Positions 62,126-64,000 of a stretch of DNA of 64,000 bases are shown one piece after another; position 1 is the stretch's first letter, and each line of letters opens with the position of its first letter. Both the position numbers and the translations under genes were made by a program. This stretch comes from Pygmaiobacter massiliensis (GTDB lineage Bacteria > Bacillota > Clostridia > Oscillospirales > Ruminococcaceae), in the NCBI GenBank assembly GCA_022778585.1, contig JALFTI010000002.1:44826-108825 (forward strand), in the 5' to 3' direction. The notes under the pieces are model-generated. The model was not told the DNA's origin, did no database searches, and saw only the letters and a list, made by a program, of their open reading frames with translations.

Positions 62126-63802
62126 ATGAAAACTGATATTGAAATTGCGCAGAGCACCCCTATGCTGCCCATTGAGCAGGTGGCAGAAAAGCTGGGGCTT
62201 TCCCAAGAGCAGTTCAGCCCCTATGGCCGGTATAAAGCCAAGCTGGACCACCGGCTGGCGAGCCAGCTTTCGGCCCGGCCGGACGGCAAAATTGTTTTGG
62301 TGACCGCCATTAGCCCCACCCCTGCAGGCGAGGGAAAAACCACCACCAGTGTAGGCCTGGCCGATGCTCTGGCCCTGAAGGGCAAAAAGGTGATGCTTTG
62401 CCTGCGGGAACCAAGCCTTGGGCCCGTGTTTGGGGTAAAGGGCGGCGCTGCCGGCGGCGGATATGCCCAGGTAGTGCCCATGGAAGATATCAACCTGCAT
62501 TTTACCGGCGACCTGCATGCGATTGGAGCGGCCAATAACCTGCTGGCCGCTATGATTGATAACCACATTTTCCAGGGAAACCAGCTGGGGATCGACCCGC
62601 GCAGGGTCACCTGGAAACGCTGCGTGGATATGAACGATCGGCAGCTGCGCTTTTTGACCGACGGATTGGGCGGCAAGGCGAACGGAACTCCAAGGGAGGA
62701 TGGCTTTGATATAACTGTTGCCTCGGAGATTATGGCGATTTTCTGCCTGGCCACCGACCTTGCCGACCTGAAAGAGCGGCTGGGTAAAATTGTAGTGGGG
62801 TACACCTATTCCGGCGAGCCGGTGACCGCTGGCCAGCTGCACGCAGCCGGCGCTATGGCTGCGCTGCTGAAGGACGCCTTTGACCCGAACCTGGTACAAA
62901 CACTGGAGCACACCCCGGCCATTATTCATGGCGGTCCGTTTGCAAACATTGCACATGGCTGCAATAGCGCGATTGCTACACGGCTTTCGGCAAAGCTGGC
63001 AGATTATGTGGTGACAGAGGCAGGCTTCGGCGCCGACCTTGGGGCGGAAAAGTTTTTGGATATTAAGTGCCGCTTTACTGGGCTGCGGCCTTCGGCCGCT
63101 GTGCTGGTAGCCACCGTGCGCGCCTTGAAGCACCATGGTGGATGCCCCAAAGAGGAACTTTCCACCCCGAATGTGACTTATGTGGAAAAGGGACTTGGAA
63201 ATCTGCGCCGGCATATTGAAAATTTGCAGAATTTTGGCCTGCCGGTTGTGGTAGCGGTGAACGCATTTCCAACCGATACCGAGGAGGAATATAACCTGAT
63301 TGAGCAGCTGTGCAGCGAAATGCAGGTTGCCTGCGCGCGCAGCGAAGTGTTTGCCAAAGGCGGTGCAGGCGGTGCGCAGCTGGCCGAAAAGCTTTTGCAG
63401 ATTTTGGATCAGCAGGCTCAGCCGCCCAAGCTGCAGTTTACCTACCCGGACGAGATGGGGCTGAAAGATAAAATTGAGACGATTTGTAAAAAGATTTACC
63501 GGGCCAAGGAAGTGACCTTTGCGCCGGCTGCGTTGCGTTCGCTTAGCCAGTATGAGCAGATGGGCTGCACCGGCATTCCGGTGTGCGTGGCAAAAACTCA
63601 GTATTCTTTCAGCGATAATGCTAAGCTTTTGGCTGCGCCTGAAGGCTTTACCATGAATGTGCGGGATGTACGCCTTTCGGCTGGAGCCGGGTTTGTAGTA
63701 GCAATTATGGGGGCAATTATGACGATGCCGGGCCTGCCCAAAAAACCGGCAGCAGAGTCGATAGATCTGCAGGCCGATGGCAAAATTACCGGGCTATTCT
63801 AA
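62126..63802 (+). CDS. fhs: Formate--tetrahydrofolate ligase
   Basis: A 558-residue 10-formyl-THF synthetase using formate, ATP and [28 protein letters not shown] opens the protein. The ATP site [23 protein letters not shown] is near residue 60. [38 protein letters not shown] is diagnostic. [34 protein letters not shown] and [10 protein letters not shown] follow. AAGGAGTGG precedes ATG 62126. It supplies one-carbon units for PurN and the AICAR transformylase encoded in this window and could take part in acetogen-like one-carbon metabolism. Confidence 0.97.
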   Translation: MKTDIEIAQSTPMLPIEQVAEKLGLSQEQFSPYGRYKAKLDHRLASQLSARPDGKIVLVTAISPTPAGEGKTTTSVGLADALALKGKKVMLCLREPSLGPVFGVKGGAAGGGYAQVVPMEDINLHFTGDLHAIGAANNLLAAMIDNHIFQGNQLGIDPRRVTWKRCVDMNDRQLRFLTDGLGGKANGTPREDGFDITVASEIMAIFCLATDLADLKERLGKIVVGYTYSGEPVTAGQLHAAGAMAALLKDAFDPNLVQTLEHTPAIIHGGPFANIAHGCNSAIATRLSAKLADYVVTEAGFGADLGAEKFLDIKCRFTGLRPSAAVLVATVRALKHHGGCPKEELSTPNVTYVEKGLGNLRRHIENLQNFGLPVVVAVNAFPTDTEEEYNLIEQLCSEMQVACARSEVFAKGGAGGAQLAEKLLQILDQQAQPPKLQFTYPDEMGLKDKIETICKKIYRAKEVTFAPAALRSLSQYEQMGCTGIPVCVAKTQYSFSDNAKLLAAPEGFTMNVRDVRLSAGAGFVVAIMGAIMTMPGLPKKPAAESIDLQADGKITGLF

Positions 63803-63891
63803 AAGGTAAAAAATGCGCTTTTGTGGTGCAGCTAAAGCTTTATAAAAAACATCCGGGCCATTCGGGCGGTGTTCGTAAGACAGTAAAACAG

Positions 63892-63924
63892 GAAAGGCGT
63901 GACCGCGAAAGTCACGCCTTTTCA
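63892..63924 (+). terminator. Intrinsic terminator of fhs
   Basis: GAAAGGCGTGAC (63892-63903) / GTCACGCCTTTTC (63911-63923), 7-base loop. The remaining bases to the window end hold a CAAGGGG/CCCCTTG hairpin (63951-63969) and no recognisable gene. Confidence 0.85.
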
Positions 63925-64000
63925 TTATGGGTACAGCTGCTTTCGCGGCGCAAGGGGTGCAGCCCCTTGTTCGGAACGAAGTGACGCAAAACAGCCCGGA

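Overview
This window looks like a chromosomal segment of a spore-forming or formerly spore-forming Clostridia bacterium, most likely from the Oscillospiraceae (gut Faecalibacterium/Gemmiger-like group). The evidence is moderately GC-rich coding DNA, strong AGGAGG-type ribosome sites, a CIRCE-controlled hrcA-grpE-dnaK-dnaJ operon, SpoVT, a clostridial single-chain PurL, and an IMP cyclohydrolase of the PurO type encoded apart from AICAR transformylase. No rRNA, CRISPR array or intact prophage is visible. The genus assignment is inference.

Layout. 1-1283: the end of an M20 amidohydrolase and a tRNA-Arg(ACG). 1284-4690: an orphan phage-type holin on the minus strand, a small RNA/small-peptide candidate, release factor 3 and a DUF554 membrane protein. 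4812-9854: a complete branched-chain amino acid ABC transporter operon (livJHMGF). 10161-12362: a GHL10-type glycoside hydrolase and trmB with a structured leader. 12686-17808: the heat-shock operon. 18028-19754: two minus-strand genes (CmpB-like membrane protein, zinc-ribbon protein). 20301-22008: DNA polymerase IV and a Dabb protein. 22173-24551: CsoR-type metal repressor and a P1B-type ATPase broken by two homopolymer indels. 24765-27246: two minus-strand genes (DUF2156 and GDPD). 27614-29896: a two-component system. 30000-34730: a GT2 glycosyltransferase, malic enzyme, prmA, rsmE and a VanY-type peptidase. 34866-38206: TVP38-type membrane protein, spoVT (minus), and an AT-rich GT-C-like membrane protein.

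38277-51560 is an almost complete de novo purine operon: a leader ORF and terminator, then purE-purC-purF-purM-purN, IMP cyclohydrolase, AICAR transformylase, purD-purL-purB. Formate-tetrahydrofolate ligase (fhs, 62126-63802) supplies the 10-formyl-THF used by PurN and the AICAR transformylase. 51580-63923 also holds a small membrane protein, HtrA protease, M3 peptidase, a DUF3830 gene with an in-frame TGA, two DegV proteins, a thioesterase, a nitroreductase, a zinc alcohol dehydrogenase and a YbaK deacylase.

The most interesting items are the in-frame TGA with a downstream hairpin in the DUF3830 gene (55944-55946), a small interspersed repeat present in two diverged copies (about 20151-20272 and 26086-26245) bounded by ATGGTATAATA-like extended -10 elements, the leader ORF/terminator in front of the purine operon, and short structured or peptide-coding transcripts in several intergenic regions.
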